Shown here: in pieces, positions 24,335-39,300 of the stretch | Layout of the letters: each line of letters starts with the position of its first letter | Numbering within the stretch: the first letter of the stretch is position 1 | DNA from: Megamerina dolium | Taxonomy: Eukaryota; Arthropoda; Insecta; Diptera; Megamerinidae | NCBI GenBank assembly: GCA_963854835.1 | Contig: OY978526.1 | Coordinates: 10,495,277-10,559,276, forward strand | Direction of reading: 5' to 3' | DNA length: 64,000 bases | Made by a program: the position numbers and the translations under genes | The notes under the pieces: generated by a model | Databases searched by the model: none | What the model was told of the DNA's origin: nothing | What the model saw: only the letters and a program-made list of their open reading frames with translations

Positions 24335-27300
24335 CTAAATTTGTGGTGAATTCGCTGATGTGGTCGCAGACGGTGATGCATTTGTCACATTATTGCCGCC
24401 ACTACCAATACTGCTGCAATTAACACTCTCTGTACTTGCGTTCGACATCTTACCACTGCTACCCGGCATAGCTGTGGTCGATGCTGCAGACGTATTCGGT
24501 GATGCATTGTCGCCTAAATGCTGAGCAGGCTCAGCAGATATTCGCGGTGGCGGCGGTGGTGGTGATGCTGATGATGTTCGAGCTGCTGCTGCTGCTGCCG
24601 CCGCCGCCGCTGCAGCTACTGCTGCTGCTGCTGCTGCGGCCGCTACTACTGCGGTGGCAATCGTAACACTGCCAGTAGCCGCTATTGCTTCATCATTGGC
24701 GACGGCGACTGCATTTGGTGGCGAAATCATCTCGGTTAGATTTTCATCGCCATCACCGTCACATTCGTCCATTGGTGCGGCTGTGTTCGGCGACAACGCA
24801 TTGTTACTTTCATCTTTTTGCATCAACGCCAATATGCTCTTTATGTACGTTTCCATCGTATTCAAAAGTTTAATTCGTTTCTCATGCTCCTCCAATAGTC
24901 GCTCATCTGTGGGATTTTGTCGGATAATTTTCGCTTCAGTCGAAGTGCCGGCTCTTGGTAATGCCACCAGATGCGCTTCTTCCTTGGGCTCTGCCGCAGT
25001 GGTTGCATTTGTAACTTGTGGAATTTTCTTATCTGAATTCTCTGTACTTTTGGCTGCAGTCGCATCTTCTCTCCTTTGCCTTTGTCCATCGATATCGTTG
25101 TGATCATCGGGTGCATTGGCATCACCATCATCATCATCTTCATCATCATCATTTGCTCCATTTGTTTTGCGTATTGCGGTGGTGGTCTCTGAAGCATCTG
25201 GTGTCATTTCACTGCTTCTTTTCGTTGATGATAATTCTTTCTGCACTGCACTCTGGTGCTGCTTCTGCTCACCATCATCCATTGCTTCGATTTCGTTGTT
25301 TGTTAGTTTTGTTGTTGCTGCTTCTGCTTCTGCTACTGCTGCTTTCTTCAATTCAGCTAATTCTGATGCGGATGCTGAAGAAGTCGTAGTAGTCGTAGCC
25401 GTTGTTTGTTCAGTGTTCGATTTAGCCTTAACGCAATGTTCATGTTGTTGCTCGGTCTTCTCATTTGCCACATCGGCATCCAATTTAATTCGCTTATTTT
25501 GATATAGTTCTATTCATTTGTATAAAGAAAAAACAGCAAAAATTAAATACAAATCCAATGAAATTTAGCGAAATTCATTCTGTATAATTTACCACTTTCA
25601 GCCATCTCTTGATAACGAGCACTTTTATACAGTAGACCCTTTAATGAGCCTCTAAGTTGTTTACGGACGGATGTTGGTATGCCAGTGCATTGTGCTACAA
25701 CACGTATGGCAAATAGATCACCACACAAATCATCCAGATCCTCTTTTGAATGCATCGAATAGCTAATTGTATATAATAAGCGTGCTATCGGCAACTGGGA
25801 GAATATCTAGAAAAAGCCCAAGTAAATGCACGAGTCCAATAATACAATTACAAGTAAACTAACCTTGGGATAATAGATCTCTAGGAAATTTCGAATGTAT
25901 TGGTCACTTAACGATACACGTTCATCACGTAATATAATATGTATGTACTCGACCAAATATTGATTGTTGATTAAGAGCTCAGCATATCTGAAAGGAAAAT
26001 TAATATATTTGTATGTGCCATGTGTACACCCATTAAGTTGGAGAAGAAAGATAACCATTATTTCCACATTCATTTCAAGACTTTATGGCGATTATCTTGC
26101 ATTTCTCAAAGTTCTTATCGCTAAGAAAGTTTTTATAATGATCAAACAAGATAATAATCGCTTGTTGCATGGTCTGGACTATAAGGTGGAAATAGCAAAA
26201 CTTCCCAATCGAGCTCCGACAATTTTTTTCGAGTCATTAAATACATGTCTGACATAGCACGTTTTTTGTTGAACACATTTTGCCGCTTCTGGTCAACCAC
26301 TGACATCCAACGGTCTAATTATTGACGGCGCAGGAGCTCGACATGACCTAGCCAGCGCAGCTGCTAAATTTTAATGCGCTTTACTATGTCGGTGTGGGTG
26401 CCGTAGCTCAGTGGTTAGTGCGTTGGCCTTCTGATCTGTAGGTCATGGGTTCATAACAAAATTTAATATCGAAAAGATTTTTCTTTCATACGGTACCCAT
26501 CTGCCGGAGACTTGCCAACTCTTGCCGGCAGTAACAATTTGCCAAAAATGCTTCTTAAAATAGCTCTGTGACAAAACTAAGTTAAAGTGATGTCACAAGG
26601 GTTCTGCCGTCCGGAACCGGCTAATATAAGTAGGTCCCTTCTAATGCTATCCAAATTTAACACTCACAACAGACAAAAAAAAAAGAAGCTCATCGGTATC
26701 ATAATGGGCCTAAGTGTGTCCTCTCAGAGAAAGGGCAACCACTTAACCTAACCTAACCTATTATGTCGGTATCGGCATACAGCTCATACAACTCAGGGTT
26801 GTACCTTATTCAATACCCGCCACCAACGCAAATAGGTCGAAAACCCCGAGTATCCTCTCATCTGAAGTGCAAATTGTCCAAGCTTCGGCACCATATGTAA
26901 GGACAGGCATGATGAGAGACTTGTAGAGTGTGGTTTTCGTTTCTCGAGAGGGCCCAATTTCTCAATTGCTTACTTAGCCAAAAGCAGCTTCTGTTAGCAA
27001 GGGTTAACCTTCGCAATATCTCCAGCCTGACGGCATTAGTGGTGTCAACGCTGGTTCCAAGATAGATAAAGTCCTTCACTACTTCAAAAGCGTAATTATC
27101 AACAGTGACGTGCTGTCCAAAACGCCTACAGTATCAATGGGGCACGCATCAATGGACGTGTTACCCTCCTAAGTAAGGACTGCAGCCAAGCTAACACCTG
27201 ACCTACTGGTCTCTGGCTCCCAACACCCAGTTCCAGTGCAACTAAACACCGAGCGCGTGCCCTTGTTACATGCTATTGTTCTAGCCCCCTAAATTTGCGT

Positions 27301-30300
27301 TTTAACAACAGACACCAAGAAGCTAGTCGAGAAGGGCCGTTTCCAATGATCAGGATGAAGCAAACTCCAACCTCATCCCCGTGTTACCAGTTTTAAATCT
27401 CCGGTCCGACCTCGTTACCGTGCCTACTGCCAGTTTCAACTCCATTTAGCTCCGGAGAGTCAAATATATTAGACAGTCATATTTTTTCTTGTAAACATAT
27501 ATAGATTGTAAAAGCGAAAATGCTCAGATTATCTGTTTTCAGATTGATTTTTTTCATATATTCCGCAGAACTTCCAATGCTCATTTCTTCGACCGATTTT
27601 CAATCGATTTCATTCAGAATTATATCGTTGTTTATTCTTGCCAAAACCTAGAATTAGGAATAGGAAGTAAAGGGTTGTGAATAATTTTCTCCTGTGGCGC
27701 GACCCCTAAGATCTATTGTGCACCCCCTAGTGTTAAGAGTGTGTTATATCTCATCCTTGGAATCTGTGTTTAGGTATTTTGCTGAGTCTCTTCTTTCATT
27801 TTTATAGAAAAGTTGGTCATTTGGCAAGTATATGCTCCATTGCTTCGACATACTCTAAACAAACTTTACAAACTGTTCGGCAATCCTCATCGTATTTAGG
27901 GTATAGTTGTGGGTTTAGTGTCCTGTTTTGTCAGTTTAGGGTAAAGACCTTTCTGCTCTTCTTCCAAAACCAAGACCAAATCTAAGTAGTAAAATGTATC
28001 GAATTTTCTCGAACTTAACTTACACAATTAAATCGATCAAATCAAAAAAGTGTAAAAGAAAATATACAATAGTTCAGTGCGAAAATAATGGATTTTGTCT
28101 TTCCCCCCAACTAATATTACAAATTAATCCATATATCTACTAACTTGTTTGTACTCTTGTTGTTATAGATGCCCACCCAGAATTTGGGAAATAAGTTGAA
28201 ATGCAATGGCGCCGCTTCGATTGCCACCAAACAGCTCAACTTGACCAAAGTGTCATTCAATTGATTCGTATTGACCGCCATACGCATTAGCACATCCATA
28301 AAATCATGATAGGGACGATAGAAGGCATCCACTTGTGCATCATACTCCAGATCGATTCCCTTCTGTATGATCTCACCTTGTGGTATGCTCATCTGAACCA
28401 TCGGGCGTGGTGGACGTGGTGTATTTTTCGATAAAGTTGGCCATGGCGTTTTGACACCACGTCGTGGAAAATACGGACCCAACGGACCAATAGCATTTGG
28501 TGCACTCGCCACCGACAGATGACAATTGATTAATATTGGCACCAATATGCCGGTCACATCTAAATTTGGATTGCGTACAAGCTCTTTTAGTACTTCCAGC
28601 GAGAGACGACATATCTCGGGTGGGTTGTACGTATTCAAGAAGGTGGCAAGCCGTTTGACCGCATCCGGTAGTCCCTTCACAAGACTGGCCTGCTGATGTT
28701 GCTGGCGCAGATAGTGTTGCTGCTGTAGTTGCTGTTGCATTTGCAACAATTGCGAATGTTGTTGCATTTGCTGTTGGAATTGCTTATCTTTCAGCTGTTG
28801 CTGCTGCTGGGTTAGTTGTTGCATCGACGATTGCTGGCTTGAGGATGTTTGACACTGTGCCAACTGATCGACCGGTGACATTTGCTGCTGCAGTGGGCTT
28901 TTCTTATTTGCCGGATTATCGAGGCGTGTACTCATGCGCAGTGTTGTCAGCAGAAGCACCAACTCGCTGAGCAATTCCTGCAAATCGCCCGACACATGAC
29001 AAGCTGTTGCTTCGTGATGCATGGAATGTAATGTGTGCAAAGCCTCAAAACACATTTCAATGCCACCGTTATAGATCACCAAGAGCCGATCTTCGTCATT
29101 GTCCACTGCAAAAAGAGTGTAAGTGTATTACATACCCCACCTGCGTGATATTGTGACATCGGTGTACATACCCAATACTCGCATCGCATTGATAAGTGTA
29201 CCCCATGAGACGCGCGCATCCAGACCCGTCAAATAGGCTGACAGTGTTGTTCGACGGAATGTCGACACTTCAAGTTTCTCCTGATCACTGGCATCCGGAT
29301 GGCGTGCTGCGAACAGAGCCATCAACTTGAAGAGCTCATCAACAGCGGCCGCATACTGTGTGGGATGTGGTGTGATATTTTTGAAAGCCCATTGTAAATT
29401 CTGATGTGCGGCCAATTGACGTGTCAGCGCACGACTCTGTTCGCAACACAAACGCAATAGACCATAGTACGCGGGCAACATGGCACGATTGTACGCAACA
29501 ATGTCAGAGTCATCATGATCAGCTCTGCAGGAAAGACAGAATAGTTCAATTGATTGCAAAAATGAATGTCGTCCATCAACACTACTTACAAAATATAATT
29601 AAATGCAATATTTCGAGTTATTTCGGGGCAGTTGGCAACCATCAGTGCATTTTCGGGGCAATCAACAATGGAATGATGCCAGAAAGCAAGCAACGCATGC
29701 TTGTTATGATGTGCCGGAACACTCGGTTCAGAGAGGCGTGGATGGAAGAGTTCCCACAATGCGCGCATATATGGTCCCATCTAATGCAACAAACAAAGAA
29801 CAATTGAATATATACGTTGGCTTCTCAATAAAAATATTCAATAGACAAACCATTAATTTCTCAGTCTTTGAAACTAAACAATAACTCAATAAACTAAAAT
29901 AGGCTGTCAACTTGGTAGTACCATGTATACCAATATCGGCATAGGCTCGTGCTGGTCGCAACAAACGCAGCAGCAAATTGATGATGTTGTGTAGTATAAT
30001 TTGAGCATCACTACTCAATTCGCTGTGTAAATAATTAGGAAAAAATGCATACATCAAATTATTACACATAATTAAAAGGCATATTTCAACAACAAATTAC
30101 CGGTAGACATGTGCTGATAACGCTGACAACTTATGCAATGAATGTGTACGAAAATTAGCTCTAAATGGCTGTGATGGTACCAACGAAACAAGCAAATAGG
30201 CAGCAGCTGTAATATTAAAACTTATTTGATATCAACTCCCAGTATAAATAACAGTATTCTACTACATACCGCTACGAACTCTGGAATTATTGTGTGCAAG

Positions 30301-33300
30301 TAAAAATTGTTCAACCCAACTTTCAGCCGATTGCAATATCCATGCATGAGCTATTTTATTTTTTGGCGCTTGAAATGCCAACCAATCGAGTGCCGATTGT
30401 GGACAATATTCGGCAGCATCCCATACACGTTGCAATACCAATTGTGAGAAACATGGCAAACCCGATGGACCGCCTTGTGTCTCTGTGAGCAGTGTTAGCA
30501 ATTTGAAGAATGGACCACATAATTCCGTGTGTTTTGTCACCGATCCAAATAGCATTGCGATTATCTGATTGGCCAGACGATCATCCCAACGGCAGAGTGC
30601 GTGTATTAAATGCTTCGTCTGGTGTGGATTAATATTATCCTTAACTTGTTGATATAAAAATGGAAAGCCCTGCAAAAGGTAACAACAACAAAATATATGC
30701 ACTCGTCAATTATATTAATCACAAAATATAGCACATTGTTATGTAAGTATTCGACTGTATGGCTTGGATCTTATTTGAACGAACCAAAAAATAGTCAAAC
30801 ACTTTCTGAATTTCCATTTTCGATCGAAATTGATTTTAAAAGTCACAATAAAATGCCCATTGGATGCACATAAGTCATTTAGCAAAACGTGATAAATCAA
30901 TTTAGGCGATTTAGCTTTTCTCTGGTATTCTTTTTTTACCCTACAGTCTGAAATCTATTTATATATATAATAAAAATCGAAAAAATTTTATTTTTTCATA
31001 ATAAAATTGAACAATAAAACACAATTTCGCAATAAAATTAGATAAATCCATGGTAAAAAAAAATTATTTTTATTTAGCATAGTTAGAATGATCCGATTTA
31101 GGTCAAATATGCACCGTTTTGTTCGATAACTTGTTGCCATTTTGAAGGTAATTTCATAATGCCACTCTCATAGAAACCCTCGTCCCTATTGGCACAAAAC
31201 TCGGACAGTCGATTATCACAAGCTTCTCTTGAGGCAAATTTTTCACCAGCAAAATCATTCGCCATAGACAGGAACAGGTAGTAATCACATGGTGTCAGGT
31301 CCGGAGTATAAGGTGGATGCATAAAAACCTAACAACCAAGCTCCCAGAGCTTTTGGCAAATCACTATCGATGTGTGTGTGGCCTGGCGTTGTCCTGATGG
31401 AACACAATTCCTCTTCTATTGGCCAAAGCTGGCCGCTTCTGGGCGATTGCTTCCTTCAGACGGTGAAATTGTTGACAGTAAAGGTCCGAATTAAGAGTTT
31501 GGCCGTAGGAGAGCAGCTCATAGTAGATGATTCCCTACCAATCCCACCAAACACATAGCAAAACCTTCCTGACCATCAATCCTGGCTTAGCCACCGTTTG
31601 GCCGGTTCATCGCGATTCGACCACGACAGTTTTCGCTTGACATTGTCGTAAATGACTCACTTTTTATCACCAGTAACTATCCGCTTCAGAAATGGATCGA
31701 TTTTGTTGTGATTCAGCAGTGATTCGCAAATAGAAATTCGTTCCATGAGGTTTTTTTTTTGCGTTAACTCCTGTGGCACCCATACATCGAGCCGTTTTTT
31801 GTATCCAGCCTTATTTGAATGGTTCCAAGCGGTTTTTGTGCAATGTTTAGCTCCTGGGAAATAGAAACAGTGCTTACATGACGGTCAGTCTCGACGATTT
31901 CCATAATTTTATCGATATTTTCGACAATTGGACTTCCAGAGCGTGGTGCATCTTTGACATCAAAATTACCGGAACGGAATCGACGTAACCAAAATTGCAC
32001 GTGATTGGCTGTTACATTATCAGGACCATAAACACACTATTCACATTTTCATCCGTCTGGCTTGCGTTTTCGCCTGTATCGAAGAAAAACTATAAAACAT
32101 GACGTATTTTCTCTTTGCTGGTGTCCATCTTTGACACGTGCTTAAACAAGACTGAGTCAAGCAATCACAAAACTGCCTGAAGAGTTTATTTAGTATGAAA
32201 TACTATTTTTCTAACACCATCTAGAGTAACTCGATCGCACTTATACAACGTGAGATACAGATTACTAAAGTCATCTATTGGAAAAATGATGGATTACTTT
32301 TTACTACACCTGATACTTCCAGTATGTACTCCATTACTTCCACAAAAGAAATTCCAGCATTTAGCAAATTAATTAACTGTACAATTCAAGTACCGAACAA
32401 TCAAACAAACATGATAGTGGTCATGCCCAATGCAACGCGTCTCTATACAACCATATCTCACACACTTTTGCACTTCTCTTTACTTCAGCTAGAGAATAAT
32501 TAGATGATTTCGATCGAAACTCAACAATTCGTAGCATCGTATCGTTTTTAACGTATCGTGAAACGAACTATTGTAAAAAAAAAAAAACAAACCTTGCCAC
32601 CAGCAATTGCATTATAATCCTTTGTCGATAGACGCAAACGAAAATCTTGACCACGTGAACGTTCAACTAGATTAGCAACCAATGCAATCATTTTATCCAA
32701 CGATGCTGGACGTGTTTTATCCACGGATAAAGCCTCATCCGATGAATTATCATCATTATCGGAACCGACATCAACCTGGAATGGATAAAAAAGCAATAAG
32801 CAGAAGAACAAAAACAAAATAGACCAAAAACCTACACAATCTTGATTCTTATGACCCAAATAGAAATCAGCTACACTCTTGATTACACCAATACGCAATA
32901 GGAATACAGTCTCCTCATCGCCCATGCGTGAGAACTCAAACAATAGGCCAAAGAATTCAGATAAATGCCTCAAATGTGCTTTAGCACCATGTTCCATCAG
33001 CAGTATCAGTGAGCTAATGAAACGAGTAACACATGAGGCGTTGCCCATCATTTCTTTACCCTCATCATCGGTTTCAGTTTTCAAATACAAATGACAATGT
33101 GTTGATCTACAATGTATGGCATACGATTACAATACTTGCTCAATATAAATATAAACAATTTAATAATTTACCTTAGACGTTGTATAACATGTATGACCAA
33201 ACGTTGAAACATTTGACGTACCATTTGATTGGGACATTGTATGAGTACCTGTACCGGCCACCATGGCTCAATGGACATGTGTGTTAGAAACCATTCGCAA

Positions 33301-33368
33301 GCCTCCTGACTGGCATTAAACTGTTTTGTAAGCAATTCTACCCAAGGCACCATTGTAGGCTACACCGA

Positions 33369-33399
<31 letters not shown>

Positions 33400-36300
33400 G
33401 AACAATCAATCGAAATCAAGCAATCGCGTTATTATAGTGTAAATAACGCACCTTCTCCTTGGCGTGTATAAATGTCTCAATGAAAAATGAAACCGATAAT
33501 TTGGCTGCAATACATGTGACATCCGATTGTGCTATCAACGTTTGCGGTATATGCCCACATATTTGCCACATGAAACTGTAAAAGCAATGTTAAATTTTAC
33601 AAGTGTTACGAGAGTGGCGTGTGTATTCTTCACTCACTTGAAATAGGTATGTTCGAAAATGTTGCGATCCTGTAAAAATTGTCGATTATCCTGCCATATC
33701 CAGTCTTCCAATTCTTTATTCAATCGTAGTCTTTCCACTCTAACCGTTTCTGCAGTATCCGTTACCGACAGATCGGCACAAGCCAGCGCAGCAGCTGCTG
33801 CTGCAGCAGACGTTGTTGGCTTCGGTTCGTCAGAACTGCTGCTATCACATGCTTTAGCATTGCAATTGAGCTCTTTCGCATTTGGACTGGTCATACTCGA
33901 ACTACTGCTGATTTTACTATTACCTTTAATACTATTACTGCTATTAATACTACTTGTGCCACCATTGTCGTTGCATTCGGCCGTTTTACTGGTGCTCTCG
34001 GCCGGCGTCTCTTTATTGTCCTCTTTAATATCGACTGACATTTCGATTTTATACTCAGCATCGTCTTTATCAATACGAGCCGGCTGTTGTGCTCTTGGAC
34101 TTACACATGAGGCCGATTCTATGTGCTCCAGCAACTGTGATTGCCGCTGTTTCAGATGCTCGGGCAAACAACGCTCATAGAAGAGCATATAGGCTGAATT
34201 TGTTTTCTCAAAACTAAAATCTAAATATTTTTCCGTCACCGAATCGTATGTTTTACTCTACAAAACAGAATTAAGCAAGTTTAGTAACTAATGCGATTAA
34301 ATATGTTCACACGGAAGCCTCAGTGCAGCGACTCATTTCGACATGAGTGAGCCGACAGGCTCTTTGTACTACTTACTGTCATTTCACCACCAAAACACTC
34401 GGCAGCTATTTGTGATGGATCAAATGGCTTCACTTCGGCATCATTGAATAGGAACCAACGATCATGTAGTACGGATTTATTACGCTCCTTAATGAAGCTA
34501 TAATAATGGCCACCATCGGCAGTGCCTGTATGTACTGTGACTCCGACAAGCTCATACCTACAAATAAACAATAGAATTGTGATTTCAATTCGAATAAATT
34601 AAGAAAAATTCGTTTTTCTTTGGGTTGGGTGAAAGTCATCGGTGCTTTGTCATCGCTCACGAAAAATCGAAACGAAGAATATGACACTTTAAGTGCAAAC
34701 CATTCGCTGGCCTTTTCGCCCAACCCAATAAGTATTTTGGGTCTTACTCTAAACACTCTTCGATATCCTCATCCATTGTGGCATCTATTTTATCAGTGCT
34801 ATCAGTTGGTGCTTTGTCATCTGCAGCAATTTTCTTCTGGTGTTGCTTGCGCTTCTCGCGATCCTCTTCAAAAATGCAGGTAGTAGGTACATGGAAAAGA
34901 TATCAATATAAAATTTAATACATTCGCTCCCTCATCTTAGCCTTTTCAACTATTTGGAATTCATTTTCTCGCTGCATTTACCTCTATACTGATGTGGCAT
35001 CAATGTTTTCTCAACGTAATCCGACATATTGAGACGCATCGGAAATGAAAAGTGCGTATTGACTTTCTCCTTCAACATGGTCACCATATTGAAGGTGTAA
35101 CGCATTGTATTGAAGCATAATATTTGTGGCAACTTCTTGAAGCAAGCTCTCTTTTCGGCACGTACCTTCTTGCCACACTGCGAACATGTGTACATATTGT
35201 CACCTTCGAGTGTATCCTTTACGGTCACCTCATCGAGTGACTCTTGCAGATTGCGCATATCGGCCACCTGACAACGTACCGTATAAAATTCTTCAGCTGT
35301 ACGCGACACATGACCACAGTCCAACGACACAACATTATTGCTGAGTGTTCCGCAGAAGAGTCGTTTAACCAGATCTTTCAGTTCGGGGGTCATCTCCTCC
35401 AATTTCGACACCAAATCGATGAAGAATTCAGCCATATCTTTTTGTTCGCCCGTATTCAATGGCTGGTGGTCCATTTGGTAGACGCGACAGAACGAACGTG
35501 GATTGTATGCTTTACGTTCGGACTCCAGCAAATAGGCAAACATACGTTGCAGCTCCAGCAGAGTGGGAGCATGCTTTTGGGCGCCGGTTGGTGGCACATG
35601 CAAGATGGCAGCACGCGCTTGCGGCATCATATATAAATGTTGAATGCATGAGGCCATATAACAAGTTGCACCCAGATTTGTCAAGCCAACGTAGCCGCAT
35701 TCGGAGCGACCCTCATCACGCGGCCAATAGTCCCATGGGTATGCCGGCTTGGGTCCCGGTGTATGTTGCGCCAGCAATTTGGCATGCAAAAACGTATAAC
35801 TCTTGGGGCAATTCTTACACAATTCCACGAGTAGATCATAAGCGGCAGCGCGCGATGTCGCCGATTTACATTTGGGCTTTTGTCGATTTGTCGGCGATGG
35901 CATATCGAAGAGAAATTCAAATACCTTATCGATAAATTCCAATGCATTCGGACTAAATTTAAATGTGGGATCGTATTTGACAAAATTCGACATCAAATTT
36001 ATTAGGCCCACTAGGCCGTCATCTTGGTAGCCATGTCTGGTCTCGTAAAAGTCCCGTACGAGTATGCTTTTGGATACAGACTGGCACAGTTGTTCGATAT
36101 CGATGGCCTTCTCATTGCACGTATCCATTTCCAGTGAGGTTTTCACCATATCTGGTGTCAGTGTGTCCACGAGGCGTGCCAACAGCCAAAAATAATCACG
36201 ACAGGCCGGTCCGTAGGGCTCTTTTCCTTCGTCAGAAAGTAAATACTGGGTATGTTGTGCATACGATGTCATCTTTTCGGCCACCGGCAAAAATGAGATT

Positions 36301-39300
36301 AGTTTTCGCAGCAGCGGAGCAAGCAACACCTGATAGCTGTGCGCGTTGCCCAAACAAATGCGATACAAACCGGCACATATCTCACGACGCACCGCTGGCT
36401 CCGGATCTTCGAGTATGAATTTCTGCACCCAATTACAATATTCCGGCTGTGACCATAGCATGCGTCTGGCTTCTGCGGACGAGTGTACGAAACTCACCAT
36501 AATGTTCATGGTGAATTGCACCACTTGGGCGCGACCCCAGAAACCGGTACGCAAATTATGATATTGATATTGATACGGTGCCGTATTGGAGATGTAGTTG
36601 TGATAGGCCTCATCGTTCAGTATGGTGGACAAACGACGCAAACACGAATCGACCTCCATGAGATCCAACATAAAGCTGAGCGGACGCGATATTATAACAT
36701 GCATATCTTCCGACTGCATCTCCTCGAAACCCAATAGCCAGAGTACGCGCAGTAGGCTTGCCAGGCAATCGTGCCGCCACTCGTTGAGCAACTCCTTTGG
36801 ATGGGCGCTCTGTTGCAATTGGCCCGATATGAAAATCTCATAGAGATGCCGCATACCGCCACATTTTATAAACACTTCACACCACTTCAGTTCATGCGTA
36901 TTGCTGCGTGCTGCCGCATTTGATGCATCCTCATTGATTGATGTCGCTGCGATACCGCCACGTTCTCTATCCTCAGGTGGTTGAGAGCAATCGCATTTTT
37001 TATGTCGCTTATTGGGACGCGCCGGTGTGTTTTCTTTGTCATTGTTGCAACAAGCATCGTTACTCGGCTCACTCTCGTCAGCCGCTGCTGCAGCCACACT
37101 CGCAATGACGTCCTTCTGCGTGCTCGATTCAGATGTTTCCTTTTCCGCAATGCGTTTCGACTCATCTTTGCTGCTGGTCGAGCTTATTTCACTACTATTG
37201 CGGCGACGATTTGCAGCCTTCTTTGTGCCGGCATTACCCGAAGCTCCTTTCAAGCTGCTGCGTGGCGTCTGTTGATGATCTACTTGCGCGATACTACCGT
37301 TGACACCAGCGCCACTGCCACTACCACCAAGGCTGCAACATGGCGATGAACAGCCTCTGCTTTGAAACACGCTATTTAATGCCAAACTCTCAACAATATG
37401 CAATGAGTACATGAACTTTTGCAAATTATTCGGGTCGAGCAAATCATTCAATTTCTGTTTAATTTCTTTGCGCTTATTACACAACTTCTCCCGCTCCCGC
37501 ACCTGTAGCTCTTCGTCATCGTCATCCTCCGCAGAATGCATGCTCTCGCACGCACTCAAATCTCCACTCAGACTCTTGAACGTGTCGAGTATATTTGGAT
37601 TTGTAGGCAATATTGCCAGTATATCCCAGACGCGTCGCGACAGCAGTTGGGCTTTTGTATGCAATTGCAGATTATTGTTCTGCGGCTTCATATCGCCCAG
37701 AGTTTGCATCAGGCAGAAAAGTTTCTCAAAGTATTTCGGTTGTAGTAATAATACTGTGGGTAAACACTCTTTTGGCGGCGGTGGCTGCATCGATGGATGA
37801 TCAAAATTAGTCTCCTTACGACGGGCACCACCGCGTCCACCCAGCGATACGTAGACAATCTATTTATAAGAGAAAATTATGATCACATAATATTACACAC
37901 ACTATCATCTAATTACCTGATTATCTTTGAAGCCAGCATCGCCGAGACTACGTTCATCATAGTCTGAAGTCAATTCCTGCCCCTGCGTTATAATGCGCAA
38001 AGGTCCTTCGCTGAGCAGGAGACCCAAAACTGGCGCCGAAACACCAGAACTCGATGAGCCCTGTAGATTCTCCCACCATTTCGAAATTTCAGCCTTTAGA
38101 TCGGCTATTAGATCACAAGCATGCATATGCAGTATGGATTTCTCGGAAAGACCGGCTGGCTGCAGCACAATACGAATAGCTGGGCCGGCGCCTTCGTTCT
38201 TCAGATTACTATGCGAACCAATGCCCTTGCCCTCGATGGCCCAACGACGTAAATGAAATGCATAACGACGTCGAAACGTTTCCAGGTGTGTATTGAGCAA
38301 CATTAGGCCGCGCTGAACACACATCAAAGCATTTTCGTCTTCATTGCTGAAAAGTAAAAGTAAAAAAATGATCATTTCACATAAATACCAACTTTCGAGC
38401 ATAATAAATTCTACCTTTCCAAGGCATTTGCCGCCTGTACCAAATGTTCCATGCACTGCGATACAAACTCCTTCTCCAAACGCAACTGTTGTCCCATATA
38501 GTACATGTTTATGTATTGTATAGCAGCCAATGATACTTCAGTGTTGTGGGCACGCAAGGCAATCTTCCACAGGTGAAACATACCCACAATATTCGATGAG
38601 GTTGTCGACACGGAGTCTGTTTGTTTCTCATAGTGTGCTATTGCCATGCGCGCCAAGCTGCACAATTGCTGAAATAGGCCCAAGGCAACCATGGAAAATT
38701 CTTCCGGGCGCAATTCTGGCAACTTCTTCAGATACAAATGCTGCAACGCCTCAATGCCGAGTGCATGCTGATCACCACCTTTGGCTTGACTCTGTAGCCA
38801 AGAGAAATAGCAGTCAGCACATTCACGATCATGAGCCAACCACTCCCAGAGAGCATCGACTTGTTCCAAGCTCAAACTGATGGGCATAGAAAAGGGAGCC
38901 AGTACGATTTGAATGATGTCATAATATAATAACAGCTGTTAATATTTACCGAAAAGTTTTAGGTGATCCCAACGTCGAGAATATGGAAGACAGAAAATGC
39001 AACCGCACCGACACTTGTGTCTTGTGCGAGTATATCGGCGTGTCCAATGGCTGTGAATTGTCGCTGCCCGTTTTCGCCATGAGCTCTGCATGACGCTTGG
39101 CATAGTATTTGATGTCGTTGAAAAAGTGATACATCATTTTATGTTGCCGTTCTGCCCACATGGTCACCTGATGCGTGTCTGCTGGACGAAATTGTTGAAA
39201 GGAAGCAAACAATTTTGGCAACAACCGCAAGCTGACGATGACACTGCGATTACTTGCTAAATTCTGCAGGCAACCTTCGATGAATTTTGTTCGCAGCAGA

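Larger units (their letters stand above)
25988..28144. other. puf intron 22, enlarged by transposon insertion
   Basis: The 2157-base intron holds the LINE fragment at about 26300-27150 with a SINE inside it. The part from 27150 to 27990 is less AT-rich and repeat-like, but I cannot name the family. Confidence 0.7.

Noticed and set aside
24654..25502. Long open frames on the plus strand opposite the last puf exon
   Set aside because: These are shadows of repetitive GCN/GAN codons in puf exon 25, with no conserved motif.
26745..26762. CCTAA repeats resembling the insect telomere repeat TTAGG
   Set aside because: Only about three units, located at the end of a SINE tail; flies lack TTAGG telomeres. 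It is a simple-repeat tail.
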